A stretch of DNA of 64,000 nt. Origin: Nocardia arthritidis (GTDB lineage: Bacteria > Actinomycetota > Actinomycetes > Mycobacteriales > Mycobacteriaceae). Position numbers and translations under genes: made by a program. A model generated the notes under the pieces. That model saw only the letters and a program-made list of their open reading frames with translations. It was not told where the DNA came from and did not search any database. Shown here piece by piece: positions 46,164 through 57,286 of the stretch; within the stretch, counting starts at the first letter, position 1, and every line of letters begins with the position of its first letter. The DNA lies in the NCBI RefSeq assembly GCF_011801145.1, contig NZ_CP046172.1, forward strand, positions 9,300,001-9,364,000, written 5' to 3'.

Positions 46164-46841
46164 CTACTCCGTCGACGTGCGCCCGGCGTAGACCACGGTG
46201 ACGAACCGGGTCAGATCCTCGGTCAGCGTGTCGACCGCGTCGGGCGGGCCGCCGTCGTCGTGGTGGTGCAACCAGTCCGCGATCAGCTCGAACATGCCGC
46301 CGATTGTGGCGAGGGCCAGGGCGATACTGCGGTGGTCACCGGTGCCCGCCCACTGCTTGTCGAGGAAGGCCGCCGCCCAGCGACGATTGCTGCGTCGTTG
46401 CCGTTCCACCGTCGGTGAAATGCCGCCCGCCTCACCGAAGGTGACCTTGGCCAGCCGAGGATCGTCGGCGATCGCGTGCACGAAGGCGCCGATAATCGCC
46501 TCCAACCGCGGCTGCCACGCCAATTGCACTGTCTGCTCGGCGACTTCGGCGACGCGGCCCCGGATCTGGACGGTCAGCTGCTCCAGCAGCGCGATGTAAC
46601 AGGCTTCCTTGCTGTCGAAATGGTCGTAGAACCCCTTGGTTCCGACGTATGCGCGCTGGCAGATCTGTTCGATCGATGTCCCGGAAAAGCTCTGGGCGGC
46701 AAAGAGTTCGGTGGCCGCGTCGAGTAGCTGGCTGCGTCGTTGCGCACTGCGCTGCTCGGCGTCGAGTCCGCGGATCCGGCGCCGCGCCGGAGTCGGGGCA
46801 GGCCGCGCGGCGGATTTGCTGCGGGTCATGCCTTCGACCAT
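46164..46841 (-). CDS. TetR-family regulator
   Basis: 225 residues; HTH reads LLDAATELFAAQSFSGTSIE then ICQRAYVGTKGFYDHFDSKE. The start may be ATG 46829 (MTRSKS) or 46841. It converges with fahA (4 bp gap) and lies divergent from the lipase gene, so it more likely controls the lipase than the homogentisate genes. Confidence 0.88.
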   Translation of the reverse strand: MVEGMTRSKSAARPAPTPARRRIRGLDAEQRSAQRRSQLLDAATELFAAQSFSGTSIEQICQRAYVGTKGFYDHFDSKEACYIALLEQLTVQIRGRVAEVAEQTVQLAWQPRLEAIIGAFVHAIADDPRLAKVTFGEAGGISPTVERQRRSNRRWAAAFLDKQWAGTGDHRSIALALATIGGMFELIADWLHHHDDGGPPDAVDTLTEDLTRFVTVVYAGRTSTE

Positions 46842-46926
46842 AGCCCGCGTAATTGAAACAAGAAGCCTTGTTGCTAATACGGGGTCGTGTTGTAATCGCT
46901 GTCACCTGATGAAGGAGGGCAGACGA

Positions 46927-48312
46927 GTGTCCGTGATCAATGGAGATCGCATCCGGCGCGCCATCGCGCTGGCGGTGGCGGGGGTCGTCACCGTGGCGAC
47001 CGCGTTGGTGATCGGCGGCTTCACCGCGGGGCAGGCGGCCGCGGTGCCGCCGCCGACACAGGACGCGTTCTATCAACCACCCGAGGGCTTCGAATCCCAG
47101 GAACTGGGCACGGTACTGCGGTCACGCGAGGTGCATCTCGCGGCGCTCACCGTATTACCGCTGAACGTGCGGTCCTGGCAGTTGATGTATCGCACCACCG
47201 ACCTGTTCGGCGCGCCGGACGTCGCGGTGACCACGGTGGTGCTGCCCGCCGGCGCCGACCCGGCCCGCTCCCGGCCGCTGGTCTCGCTGCAGTTCTACTA
47301 CGACAGCGCGAGCAACGACTGCTCACCGTCGTTCGTGCTGCAGCAGGGCGCGGGGCTGCCGGGTCTGGAGGGCATCCACTCGCAGAGCGAACTCATCGCG
47401 CTGGCCGCGCTGATCAGCCGCGGCTGGGCCATTTCCATCCCGGATTACGAAGGGCTGCACGGACATTTGGCCGCGGCGAAGGAGCCCGGATACATGGTGC
47501 TCGACGGCATCCGCGCCGCCGAGCGCTTCCAGCCGCTCGGTCTCGACGGCGCGAATACGCCGGTGGCGATGTGGGGCTACTCCGGCGGCGGCATGGGTTC
47601 GGGCTGGGCCGCCGAGCTGCAGCCGAGCTACGCGCCGGAATTGAATGTCAAGGGCGTCGCGCTCGGCGCGCCGACCTCCGACGTGGTTTCGCTACTGCAC
47701 GTCAACGGATCGATGTTCTCCAGCCTGATCGGCATCGGCATCGCCTCGCTCTACAACGCCTATCCGAAATTCAAGGAGGCGACCGACCGGGTGATGACCC
47801 AGGAGGGCAAGGACCTGCTCGCCCGCACCAATGCGCAATGTCTGCCACGCAACGCGCTCACCCAGATGTTCGTGGATTATCAACGGTTGCTGACCATTCC
47901 GATCTCCGACTATCTGGCGCTACCGGAGATCAAGGAGGTCTTCGACGCGACGGTGCTCGGCAGCGACCATCCGACCGCGCCGATCTTCCTCTACCAGGGC
48001 GTATTCGACGAGGCGGTCCCGATGTGGACGAATGACAGGCTCACCCGGCGTTGGTGCGATCAGGGCGCCTCGGTGCTCTATAAACGCGACCACCTCAGCG
48101 AACATCTGACGCTGCCGTCGCTCGGCATGGCCGACACCTTCAACTGGCTGACCGCGCGCCTCGCGCCCGGCGCACCCGATCAGGTCGGCTGCCAAACCCA
48201 GGATGTGGTGTCCCAGCTGGCCGATTTCAACGCGCTGCTCACCCAGATCGAGATCAACCTGAACGCCACCTTCGGCGCGCTCGGCTTCCCGATCGGGCCG
48301 CGGGAGCGGTAA
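46927..48312 (+). CDS. Secreted lipase (LIP family)
   Basis: 461 residues from GTG 46927 after GGAGGG. Signal peptide: RIRRAIALAVAGVVTVATAL to GQAAA-V. The serine-hydrolase elbow MWGYSGGGMGSGWAAELQ is present, with a possible acid in YQGVFDEAVP and a His in RDHLSEH. Secretory lipases of this type act on acylglycerols or wax-like esters outside the cell; specificity is not readable. Many members are known from nocardiae and mycobacteria. Confidence 0.92.
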   Translation: MSVINGDRIRRAIALAVAGVVTVATALVIGGFTAGQAAAVPPPTQDAFYQPPEGFESQELGTVLRSREVHLAALTVLPLNVRSWQLMYRTTDLFGAPDVAVTTVVLPAGADPARSRPLVSLQFYYDSASNDCSPSFVLQQGAGLPGLEGIHSQSELIALAALISRGWAISIPDYEGLHGHLAAAKEPGYMVLDGIRAAERFQPLGLDGANTPVAMWGYSGGGMGSGWAAELQPSYAPELNVKGVALGAPTSDVVSLLHVNGSMFSSLIGIGIASLYNAYPKFKEATDRVMTQEGKDLLARTNAQCLPRNALTQMFVDYQRLLTIPISDYLALPEIKEVFDATVLGSDHPTAPIFLYQGVFDEAVPMWTNDRLTRRWCDQGASVLYKRDHLSEHLTLPSLGMADTFNWLTARLAPGAPDQVGCQTQDVVSQLADFNALLTQIEINLNATFGALGFPIGPRER

Positions 48313-48369
48313 TGCGGTATGGCCCTCAAGCGGATCGAAACCGGTTGGGGGCCACTATCTCTCACACAG

Positions 48370-48756
48370 TTATGCGGGGCAGGGCGTGCCGTTCCCGCCG
48401 GGGCTCACCTCGATGCCGATGGTCCGCTCGCCGCCGATCTGCGCGGCGTGCAGCATGTGCATACCGGGGGTGTGCGGCGTCCACTTCGCGATGACGTCAC
48501 CGTTGCCGCCCGCCTGGATCGCGCTCGGCGGATTGAATTCGCCGTCTTGGCTGTCGTAGAAACTGATCCAACTGCCGGGCTCGGTCGTCGCCAACGCGGT
48601 GTAGGCGCAGCCGGTGACGAAGACCAGCGGATCCCCCGGCGTCACGGCGAAAGCGTTGATCGCGGCGGGCGCCGACGGCGCCGTCAGCACCAGCGCGGCA
48701 GCCATCGCGCCCATCGTGGATATCGCAGCCGCAGCGGACTTATGTGATCGGAGCAT
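48370..48756 (-). CDS. Small secreted protein
   Basis: 128 residues from ATG 48756 after AAAGGAACTCC. A signal peptide (KSAAAAISTMGAMAAALVLT) ends in APAA-INAF. The mature part is beta-rich (FAVTPGDPLVFVTGCAY, ISFYDSQDGE, THPTGMHMLHAA-like strands) with two Cys (VTGCAY and TPCPA). It resembles immunoglobulin-like extracellular domains, but no family was assigned. Confidence 0.72.
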   Translation of the reverse strand: MLRSHKSAAAAISTMGAMAAALVLTAPSAPAAINAFAVTPGDPLVFVTGCAYTALATTEPGSWISFYDSQDGEFNPPSAIQAGGNGDVIAKWTPHTPGMHMLHAAQIGGERTIGIEVSPGGNGTPCPA

Positions 48757-48894
48757 GTGGAGTTCCTTTCGAGTCACGGCGAATTGCGGCCGCCCGCCCG
48801 AGCCTATCGATCGAACCCGCTGCGCCGGGAGCGTCATTTGTAGGGGCTGCCATTTCCGGCACCGACAGGTACTGTCCCGTACACGCTGCGGCGG

Positions 48895-49476
48895 TTAGGT
48901 TTTCGCGACGCCCACCCAGCCGTGCTCGAGCAGCGCGAAGATATCCCGCATCGCCGCGGCCGGATCATCGGAGTCCGCGACGATTCCCGCGCTCATCAGG
49001 GCGAAATGGGCCAGCGCAACGGTTTTCACATCACCGATCGGCAGGCCCGCCTCCTCGGCGATGACGGCGGCGACCGCGCTGGTGTGCCGGAGCATCATCT
49101 GCCGCCAATATTCCTGCAGCGCAGGCGTTTCCGCGATGAGCTGGAGAAATCCGCTGGCCTGTAGATCGTCGGTGGAGGCCATTCGAGTATCGAGCAGGTG
49201 ATCGCGCAGCGCATCGAGGATCGATTGCCCATCGGCCCGCTCGCGCACCGCGGCGACCAAACCCTCCTCCATGTCCTCGTCCTGATCGAACAGCAGCGCT
49301 TCCTTGCTGGGGAAGTGCTTGAACAGCGTGCTCAGCGAGACGTCGGCCGCCTCGGCGATCTCGCGCACGCCGACCTCGTCGAAGCCGCGCTCCAGGAACA
49401 GGCGCAGCGCGGCATCCGCCAGCGCTTGGCGGGTCTGGGCCTTCTTGCGCTCGCGGCGTCCGGTGGGAGCGGTCAT
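48895..49476 (-). CDS. TetR-family regulator
   Basis: 193 residues with a clear HTH (LADAALRLFLERGFDEVGVR, then IAEAADVSLSTLFKHFPSKE). Divergent from an MFS transporter; the 140-bp intergenic region is locally AT-rich (TTGTATTTTTATAG) and is the likely shared promoter-operator. It probably represses the exporter and is relieved by a ligand. Confidence 0.9.
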   Translation of the reverse strand: MTAPTGRRERKKAQTRQALADAALRLFLERGFDEVGVREIAEAADVSLSTLFKHFPSKEALLFDQDEDMEEGLVAAVRERADGQSILDALRDHLLDTRMASTDDLQASGFLQLIAETPALQEYWRQMMLRHTSAVAAVIAEEAGLPIGDVKTVALAHFALMSAGIVADSDDPAAAMRDIFALLEHGWVGVAKT

Positions 49477-49617
49477 GCGGTCGATGATACGCCATTAGGA
49501 TATCGGCACCAAAAGTAGAGCAGTTGTATTTTTATAGTTGATCTGCTTTCCTGATGAGCGTGGCAGGCCACCCGAAAAGGCGGGGCCGCCCATTCGATTT
49601 GGAGGAGGTGAGCGGCC

Positions 49618-51087
49618 ATGACCGCAACCCAGACCGAGACCGCTTCGCCGCGGTCGATCCGGCTGGTCCTGGCCGGAGTCCTGCTGGCGATCCTGTTGGC
49701 CATGCTCGACAACGCGATCGTCGGCACGGCGATGCCGACGATCGTGCGCGAACTCGGCGGCCTCGACAGGGTCGCCTGGGTGGTCACCGCGTACACCCTG
49801 CTCTCGGCGATCTCCACGCCGGTGTGGGGCAAACTCGGCGATCAATTCAGCCGGAAAACGATATTTCTCGGTTCGATCGGCATATTTCTGATCGGCTCGG
49901 TGCTGGCGGGCGCGGCCTGGTCGATGCCGACATTGATCGCGTTCCGCGCCATCCAGGGGCTTGGGGCGGGCGGCATCTCGGTAACCGCGCTGGCGCTGAT
50001 CGGCGCATTGGTGCCGCCGCTGGAACGCGGCAAATATCAGGGCATGATGGCCTCCGCCATGGCGGTCGGCACCATCGGCGGTCCCCTGCTGGGCGGCGTC
50101 ATCACCGATCAACTCGATTGGCGCTGGGCGTTCTACATCAATATCCCGCTCGGCCTGTTCGCCCTCGGCTGGCTGGCGTATCAGTTACGAATTCCGATGG
50201 TGCGCAAGCAGGTTCGTATCGACTACGCGGGCATCGCCCTGCTCTCCGTCTTCATCGCCGCGCTGGTGCTGATCGCGACGTGGGGCGATATCGAATACCC
50301 GTGGCTCTCGGCACAGATTCTCGGGCTCGCCGCGGTGGCGGCGGTCGCGCTCGCGGCATTCCTGCTCGTCGAGCGGCGGGCGGCCGACCCGGTGATCCCG
50401 CTCGGATTGTTCCGCAGCCGCAATCTGACGATCGCCTCGACCATCGCACTGGTCGGCGGGGTGCTGACCTTCGTCGGCGTGCTGTATCTGCCGCTGTTCC
50501 AGCAGACGGTGCAGGGTGTTTCGGCATCGAGTTCGGGATTGCTGTTGCTGCCCATGATGCTTCCGCTGCCCATCGTCTCGCAGATCGTCGGCAAGCGGAT
50601 GAGTGCCAGCGGCAAGTACAAGGTGTTCATCGTCCTCGGCGGCGCGCTGTGCACGGCGGGCACCGCGCTGCTGGCCTTCGTCGATGCCGATACCGGCAGG
50701 CTGACAACGGGATTGGCCATGGTGGTGATCGGCACCGGAATGGGCTGCTCACTCCAGCTCACCACCGCGGTCGCCCAGAACAGCGTCGATATCGCGCATA
50801 TCGGCGCGACATCCGGACTGATGATGCTGTTCCGCACGTTGGGCGGCTCACTCGCCGTCGCCGCGTTCGGCTCGATGTTCACCCGCGCGATGCGGGGACA
50901 CAGTCCCGCTGAAGGGCACGGCTATCTGTCGGCCTTCGCGTCGGGCACCGGCACGGTATTCCTCGGCGCGACATTGATCTGCGTTGCCGGATTCGTGATT
51001 TCACTGTTGCTGAAGGAGGTTCCGTTGCGCGGCAAGGCATCCAGCGGACCCACTGCCGCGGCACAATCGACGAAGGCGGCGGCCTGA
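49618..51087 (+). CDS. MFS drug/proton antiporter, DHA2 family
   Basis: 489 residues with 14 predicted helices, the DHA2 topology. Motif A is WGKLGDQFSRKTIF, motif C-like is AMAVGTIGGPLLGGVI, and motif D1 is LDNAIVGTAMPTI. It would export a hydrophobic compound by proton antiport. GGAGGAGG precedes the ATG. The adjacent divergent TetR is the likely regulator. Confidence 0.93.
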   Translation: MTATQTETASPRSIRLVLAGVLLAILLAMLDNAIVGTAMPTIVRELGGLDRVAWVVTAYTLLSAISTPVWGKLGDQFSRKTIFLGSIGIFLIGSVLAGAAWSMPTLIAFRAIQGLGAGGISVTALALIGALVPPLERGKYQGMMASAMAVGTIGGPLLGGVITDQLDWRWAFYINIPLGLFALGWLAYQLRIPMVRKQVRIDYAGIALLSVFIAALVLIATWGDIEYPWLSAQILGLAAVAAVALAAFLLVERRAADPVIPLGLFRSRNLTIASTIALVGGVLTFVGVLYLPLFQQTVQGVSASSSGLLLLPMMLPLPIVSQIVGKRMSASGKYKVFIVLGGALCTAGTALLAFVDADTGRLTTGLAMVVIGTGMGCSLQLTTAVAQNSVDIAHIGATSGLMMLFRTLGGSLAVAAFGSMFTRAMRGHSPAEGHGYLSAFASGTGTVFLGATLICVAGFVISLLLKEVPLRGKASSGPTAAAQSTKAAA

Positions 51088-51156
51088 GCATTCGAATTAC
51101 GTAGGGCGCGGTGGGACTGTCTCCACCGCGCCCGTCGGTATGAAGCCACCAATTCG

Positions 51157-51618
51157 TCAGGGCCGCTCTATATTTCGTTCGAAGGTCATCATGTGGCGCT
51201 CGGGACCGTTGTAATCCTGGATGGGACCGGCGACCGTGAAGCCCATCTTGCGATGGAAGTTGATCGAGCCGGTGTTCACCGGGGAGGTGATCGCCCGCAC
51301 GATGGTCCGGCCGTCGGCGCGGGCCATATCGAAGAATCGCTCGTAGAGTTCCCGGGCCAGCCCGCCGCCGCGGTGCTCGGGATGGATGCCGATGAATTGG
51401 ATGTAGGCCGTCGACTTCACGCTCGGCGAGAAAAAGCCGATCAGGAATCCGGCGAGGGCACCGCCGGATTCGGCGATCGAACTCGTGTCGGCGAAATGAT
51501 CGAGGAACAGCCGCGGGAGGGATGCGGACAGCGGCCGGCCCCACCACTCGTCGACCACTCGGATGACGGTGTCGTAGTCGGCGGGTTCGGCCTTACGGAG
51601 GACTATCTCATCGCGCAT
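51157..51618 (-). CDS. GNAT-family N-acetyltransferase
   Basis: 153 residues. The acetyl-CoA pocket is IGIHPEHRGGGLARELYERF, and SINFHRKMGFTVAGPIQDY follows. It would acetylate a small amine or protein; substrate unknown. No strong ribosome binding site at ATG 51618. Confidence 0.88.
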   Translation of the reverse strand: MRDEIVLRKAEPADYDTVIRVVDEWWGRPLSASLPRLFLDHFADTSSIAESGGALAGFLIGFFSPSVKSTAYIQFIGIHPEHRGGGLARELYERFFDMARADGRTIVRAITSPVNTGSINFHRKMGFTVAGPIQDYNGPERHMMTFERNIERP

Positions 51619-51677
51619 GCACCAGATTCTGCCGTCGGCCGGCCGCCGCCGCGCCTGCCTGCACTGGGGATATCTCG

Positions 51678-52139
51678 TCAGTCGCTCACGGTATCCGGAT
51701 GGACGTGATCGAACACCCGGCGGAGCATATCCGCCAGCAATGCGCGCTCGTCCGTATCGAGCGGGGCCAGGATCTCCGCACCGACCTGTCGCGCCTGCGC
51801 ATCCAGTGCCCGCAGCGCCGCGCGGCCGGATCTGGTGATCCGCACGGTGATTCGCCGCCGGTCCGCGGCGTCGCGGGCCCGCTCGACCTGCCCGGCAGCC
51901 TCGAGTTCATCCACCGCCTTTGCCACATCGCTCGGATGAATTCCCAAGCGCTGCGCCAGATCTCGTTGCGCATGCGGCCCGAAATCGGCCAGCGCCGCCA
52001 GGATGGCCATATGCCACAGGCGCAATCCGCGCGCGGCGAGCCGATCGCCGAAGCCGGCCCGCGCGGCCTTTCCGACGCGCGAGAGCAGGTAGGTGTCGAG
52101 CCCGAGCAGGCTCGGCGGCAGCGCACGGCCATTGTCCAT
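51678..52139 (-). CDS. MarR-family regulator
   Basis: 153 residues with the MarR winged helix (MAILAALADFGPHAQRDLAQ, then LGIHPSDVAKAVDELEAAGQ and the wing DRRRITVRITRSG). Divergent from a VOC-family gene; the intergenic 58 bp carries a 13-bp palindrome. It probably controls both genes. Confidence 0.9.
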   Translation of the reverse strand: MDNGRALPPSLLGLDTYLLSRVGKAARAGFGDRLAARGLRLWHMAILAALADFGPHAQRDLAQRLGIHPSDVAKAVDELEAAGQVERARDAADRRRITVRITRSGRAALRALDAQARQVGAEILAPLDTDERALLADMLRRVFDHVHPDTVSD

Positions 52140-52159
52140 CGGCCCATTCTATGGTACTC

Positions 52160-52172
52160 ACCTATCATAGGT
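52160..52172. promoter_or_regulatory. Palindromic MarR operator candidate
   Basis: ACCTAT-C-ATAGGT is a perfect 13-bp palindrome, 20 bp from the MarR start and 25 bp from the VOC gene start. A related half site (ACCTAC) follows at 52177-52182. Confidence 0.65.
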
Positions 52173-52197
52173 TCACACCTACTATTTGGAGAAGGTT

Positions 52198-52605
52198 ATG
52201 GACGCGCTGTATCCGCGCTTACTCGTCGACGATTTCGCCGCCTGCTTCGACTTCTACGCGGCGGTGCTGCCGGAACTGGCAGGCGCGAAACTGATCAAGG
52301 GCACCGCCGCGGGCCCATACGCCAACTGGGACGTCGACGACCAGGCGATTCTCGTGCTCTACGACCGCGCGACCATGGCCGCGACGGCAGGCACGACGGA
52401 CTTGCCGACACACCCGGCACCGGCGCAGGACACCGCGATGCTGGTGCTGCGGGTGGCCGATGTCGACGCGGCATTCGCCCACTGCCTCGCGCACGGCGGC
52501 ACCGAGGTGGTCGCACCGACCGACCGGCCGCAGTGGGGTCCGAACCTGCGGGCCGCACATCTGCGCGACCCGAACGGCACGCTGCTGGAACTACAGTCCT
52601 ACTGA
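52198..52605 (+). CDS. VOC-family (glyoxalase-like) protein
   Basis: 135 residues, ATG 52198 behind GGAGAAGG. Two beta-alpha-beta-beta-beta modules: RLLVDDFAACFDFYAAVL and LRVADVDAAFAHCLAHGGTE, ending HLRDPNGTLLELQSY with the conserved Glu. Such proteins isomerise, cleave or bind small molecules. Regulated with the divergent MarR gene. Confidence 0.87.
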   Translation: MDALYPRLLVDDFAACFDFYAAVLPELAGAKLIKGTAAGPYANWDVDDQAILVLYDRATMAATAGTTDLPTHPAPAQDTAMLVLRVADVDAAFAHCLAHGGTEVVAPTDRPQWGPNLRAAHLRDPNGTLLELQSY

Positions 52606-52654
52606 TGCACGGAAACCGGTGGCGCACAACGACCTTGCGCCACCGGGTCGGGCG

Positions 52655-54372
<1,718 letters not shown>

Positions 54373-54495
54373 TGGCTTGTTCAATTGACCCGGCCGACCT
54401 TACCCGCCCCTGCGGCGACACCGCGCGGAGATCGGACGATTCTCCGATCCCGCGCGATCTACACCGGTGTTCACCTCGGCGGTTCCGACAGCGCG

Positions 54496-54972
54496 TCAGG
54501 CCGCCCGGAACGCCTCCCGCATCCCCTCGATCGAAATCTTCTTCATCCCGAACATCGCCTTCGTCGCCCGGGTGGCCGCCGCCTGGTCCGGGCTCATCAG
54601 GAGTTCGGTGCATTCGGTCGGCCAGATCTGCCAGGGCACCCCGTGCTTGTCGAACAGCCAACCGCATTGGTCCTCGCGCCCGCCGTCGGCGGTCAGCGCC
54701 GCCCACAGTCGGTCGACCTCGTCCTGGTTCGCGCAGTTCACCAGCAGCGACATCGCATACGTGTACTGCATCGCGCTCCCACCGTTGATCGCAATGAAAT
54801 GCTGCCCGTTCAGCTCGAAATCCACCACCATCACGGTACCCGGCGCTCCCGGACCGGCCTCGGTATACCGTTGCACCGCAAGCACTTTCGAGTCCTCGAA
54901 CAGAGAGCAGTAAAACTCCACCGCCTCCTCGGCATTGTCGTCGAACCACAGGTTGGTAACGATCTTCTGCAT
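54496..54972 (-). CDS. PhnB-like VOC-family protein
   Basis: 158 residues: TNLWFDDNAEEAVEFYCSLF, then VDFELNGQHFIAINGG and LLVNCANQDEVDRLWAALTA, with DKHGVPWQIWPTECTELL, the typical PhnB/demethylubiquinone-methyltransferase-like VOC sequence. Function in these proteins is unknown. It follows the NmrA-like gene on the same strand (55 bp). Confidence 0.88.
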   Translation of the reverse strand: MQKIVTNLWFDDNAEEAVEFYCSLFEDSKVLAVQRYTEAGPGAPGTVMVVDFELNGQHFIAINGGSAMQYTYAMSLLVNCANQDEVDRLWAALTADGGREDQCGWLFDKHGVPWQIWPTECTELLMSPDQAAATRATKAMFGMKKISIEGMREAFRAA

Positions 54973-55027
54973 TGGGTCCTCCCGGATTCGTAGTTCCGTC
55001 CGGTAAGACTCCGCGGCGCACCGGAAC

Positions 55028-55903
55028 TCATCGGTCGCGCGGTCCCGGCAGTGCGATTCGGTCGCGGTGGATCGCGATGAATTCGCCGAAGGAACGTGGC
55101 ATACGGCCGGTGACCCGGGCGACCGTCGTGGTCACCCGGTCCTCGGCGCCCGCAGCGATGAGCCGCTCGGCCCCGGCGAGCACCGTGGCCATCTCCGGCG
55201 GCACGCCATGAGCGGTGAGGTGCTCGGCCAGTTCGCCGGGGGTCGAGTCGATATGCCGGACCGGGCGCGGCGGGGCGAGCGATCGGTTGAGCAGGCGGGC
55301 GATGTCGTCGTAGGACAGGGCCTCCGGTCCCGTGATCACGTACTCCCGGTTCGGCGCGGCATCGTCGAGCAGCGCGCGCACGCCGACGGCGGCGATATCG
55401 GCGGCGTCGACGAAGCCGATACCGCGACCCCCGGTGGCGCTGATCAGCTCGGACCGGGTACGCAGCCCGGCGGCCATCGGATGCGTCGGCACGATGAAGT
55501 TCTGCATGAACCACGACGGTCGCAGCACCGCCCATTCCGCCATCCGGCATACCGCGCGGCGCGCGTGATCCAACCCAGGCGCGCCGGGTGGAATGACGTC
55601 GGAGCTGAGGAACACCACGCGCCGCACGCCCGCCGCACGCGCGGCGCTCAGAAAATGATCGATCGGTTTCGCCGGATTCGGCATGCCTATCGGCGCGACG
55701 AGGTAGACCCGTTCGACGCCGCTCAGCGCCGGTCGATAGGTCGCGGGATCGGCCCAGTCGAAATGCACGTGTTCCCCGCCCGATTCGGCGCGTATCTGGC
55801 CGCGCGTAGCCGTACGAACCGGGACGCCCGCGGCGCGCAGACCCGCGGTGACCGGGCGGCCGGTATTGCCGGTCGCGCCCGTGACGAGGACCGGTCCGGT
55901 CAT
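55028..55903 (-). CDS. NmrA-like NAD(P)-binding protein
   Basis: 291 residues. The Rossmann motif is VTGATGNTGRPV at the N-terminus, with VYLVAPIG and VVFLSSDVIPP typical of the atypical SDR/NmrA group; the catalytic YxxxK of classical SDRs is absent. Likely a redox sensor or reductase of unknown substrate. It overlaps the SnoaL-like gene by four bases. Confidence 0.85.
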   Translation of the reverse strand: MTGPVLVTGATGNTGRPVTAGLRAAGVPVRTATRGQIRAESGGEHVHFDWADPATYRPALSGVERVYLVAPIGMPNPAKPIDHFLSAARAAGVRRVVFLSSDVIPPGAPGLDHARRAVCRMAEWAVLRPSWFMQNFIVPTHPMAAGLRTRSELISATGGRGIGFVDAADIAAVGVRALLDDAAPNREYVITGPEALSYDDIARLLNRSLAPPRPVRHIDSTPGELAEHLTAHGVPPEMATVLAGAERLIAAGAEDRVTTTVARVTGRMPRSFGEFIAIHRDRIALPGPRDR

Positions 55904-56355
55904 GCCGCACCGTCCGTTTCGTCGTTCGAGCGCAGCGCGTCCAACAGTTCGGGCAGGGTTCCGGTGGCGATGGCGCCCGCGACCGGACTCCAGTAATCGC
56001 GCCAGCCGACGATCGCGCCGTCGCGGGCCCGGATCACCGCGATGTAGGCGAGTTCGTACCGCTCGCCGGTGCGCACGGTCGTTCCGCTGGCGGTGAATTC
56101 CACGATAATCGTTGCCGGATCGGTGGTTTCGTGCACGACGACCGCCGGAAACTCGTGGATATCCAGCCGTTCCGGATAGTCGGCCAGATAGTCGTGCAGC
56201 TGTGCGCGACCACGCAGCCGTCCGGGTGTGCCCGCGACCGCGAACGGCAATTCCAGCTCCGCGTCGACGGCGAAGAGTTCGACGAATCGTCGCATGTCCT
56301 TGGCCAGCAACAGGTTCAGGCCTCTTTCGAATAACTCGCGTGCGCCTTCGGTCAT
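55900..56355 (-). CDS. SnoaL-like protein
   Basis: 151 residues from ATG 56355. The NTF2/SnoaL fold is evident: ELFERGLNLLLAKDMRRFVE, LFAVDAELELPFAVAG, and RYELAYIAVIRARDGAIVGW. First gene of a three-gene unit (SnoaL, NmrA, VOC). Divergent from an XRE regulator. Confidence 0.85.
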   Translation of the reverse strand: MTEGARELFERGLNLLLAKDMRRFVELFAVDAELELPFAVAGTPGRLRGRAQLHDYLADYPERLDIHEFPAVVVHETTDPATIIVEFTASGTTVRTGERYELAYIAVIRARDGAIVGWRDYWSPVAGAIATGTLPELLDALRSNDETDGAA

Positions 56356-56458
56356 GAATCGAGACTGGCCGAGGCCGACCGTCGCGCGGAACTGCCGGTG
56401 TAGCCCCGGATCATTGATCCGTGGCTCGGTTCGGGTGGGTTTCGGCAGACTCGACGAT

Positions 56459-57286
56459 ATGGACAAGCACGCGCTCGCCGACTTCCTGCGCCGTCGTCGC
56501 GCGGGGTTGCGTCCGGATGACGTCGGGTTGCACCCGGATCCGAAACGGCGCAGACGAACTCCGGGGCTGCGCCGCGAGGAGGTGGCCTGGTTGGCCGATA
56601 TCTCGGCCAACTACTACGAGCGGCTGGAGCAGGCACGGGCGCCCCGGCCGTCGCCGCAGGTGCTCACCGCGCTCGCCGGGGTGCTGCGGCTCGGGCCCGA
56701 TGAACAGCGCTACCTCACCCAGCTCGCCGGTCACGAACCGAGCCGTCCCGGTGTACCCGACGACGAGGTACCGGCCGGGGTGCTGCTGATGCTGGAACGG
56801 CTCACCGAGGCGCCCGCGTACGTGCAGAACGTTCGCTATGACGTACTTGCATGGAATGCATTGGCCGCCAAGTTATTCGACGATTTCGACGCAGAGCGCA
56901 ACCTCTTGCGGATCGCATTCGGCTCCCGAAGGGAGCGGGTGTCGTGCGGCGGCCGGGACGGCGCGGCGCGGTTCGTCCGGCAGGCGGTCGCCGAATTGCG
57001 GGCCGCGGCGGTGCGGTATCCGAACGACCCGCGGATCCCGGAGCTGATCGAGTGGCTTTCCACCCGCGATATCGACTTCCGAAATGGTTGGGCCGCACAC
57101 GAAGTGGCTCCCCCTGCGACGATCTGGAAACGGTTCGAACATCCGGATGTCGGCGCGGTCGAACTCGACGCGCAGACGTTATCCGTGCCCGGCCACGACC
57201 ATCGGATCGTCATCTATACGGCGGAACCGGGCAGCCCGGCCGCCGAGGCACTGCGCGAGCTGCGCATCAGTGCCCAACGCCGGTAA
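56459..57286 (+). CDS. XRE regulator with MmyB-type ligand domain
   Basis: 275 residues. N-terminal helix-turn-helix (RRTPGLRREEVAWLADIS then YERLEQARAPRPSPQVLTAL), then an MmyB-like C-terminal domain with DVLAWNALAAKLFDDF and WLSTRDIDFRNGWAAHEV. It binds DNA and a small, possibly lipid, ligand. Divergent from the SnoaL-NmrA-VOC unit, which it probably regulates. It overlaps the convergent MFS gene by 20 bp. Confidence 0.9.
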   Translation: MDKHALADFLRRRRAGLRPDDVGLHPDPKRRRRTPGLRREEVAWLADISANYYERLEQARAPRPSPQVLTALAGVLRLGPDEQRYLTQLAGHEPSRPGVPDDEVPAGVLLMLERLTEAPAYVQNVRYDVLAWNALAAKLFDDFDAERNLLRIAFGSRRERVSCGGRDGAARFVRQAVAELRAAAVRYPNDPRIPELIEWLSTRDIDFRNGWAAHEVAPPATIWKRFEHPDVGAVELDAQTLSVPGHDHRIVIYTAEPGSPAAEALRELRISAQRR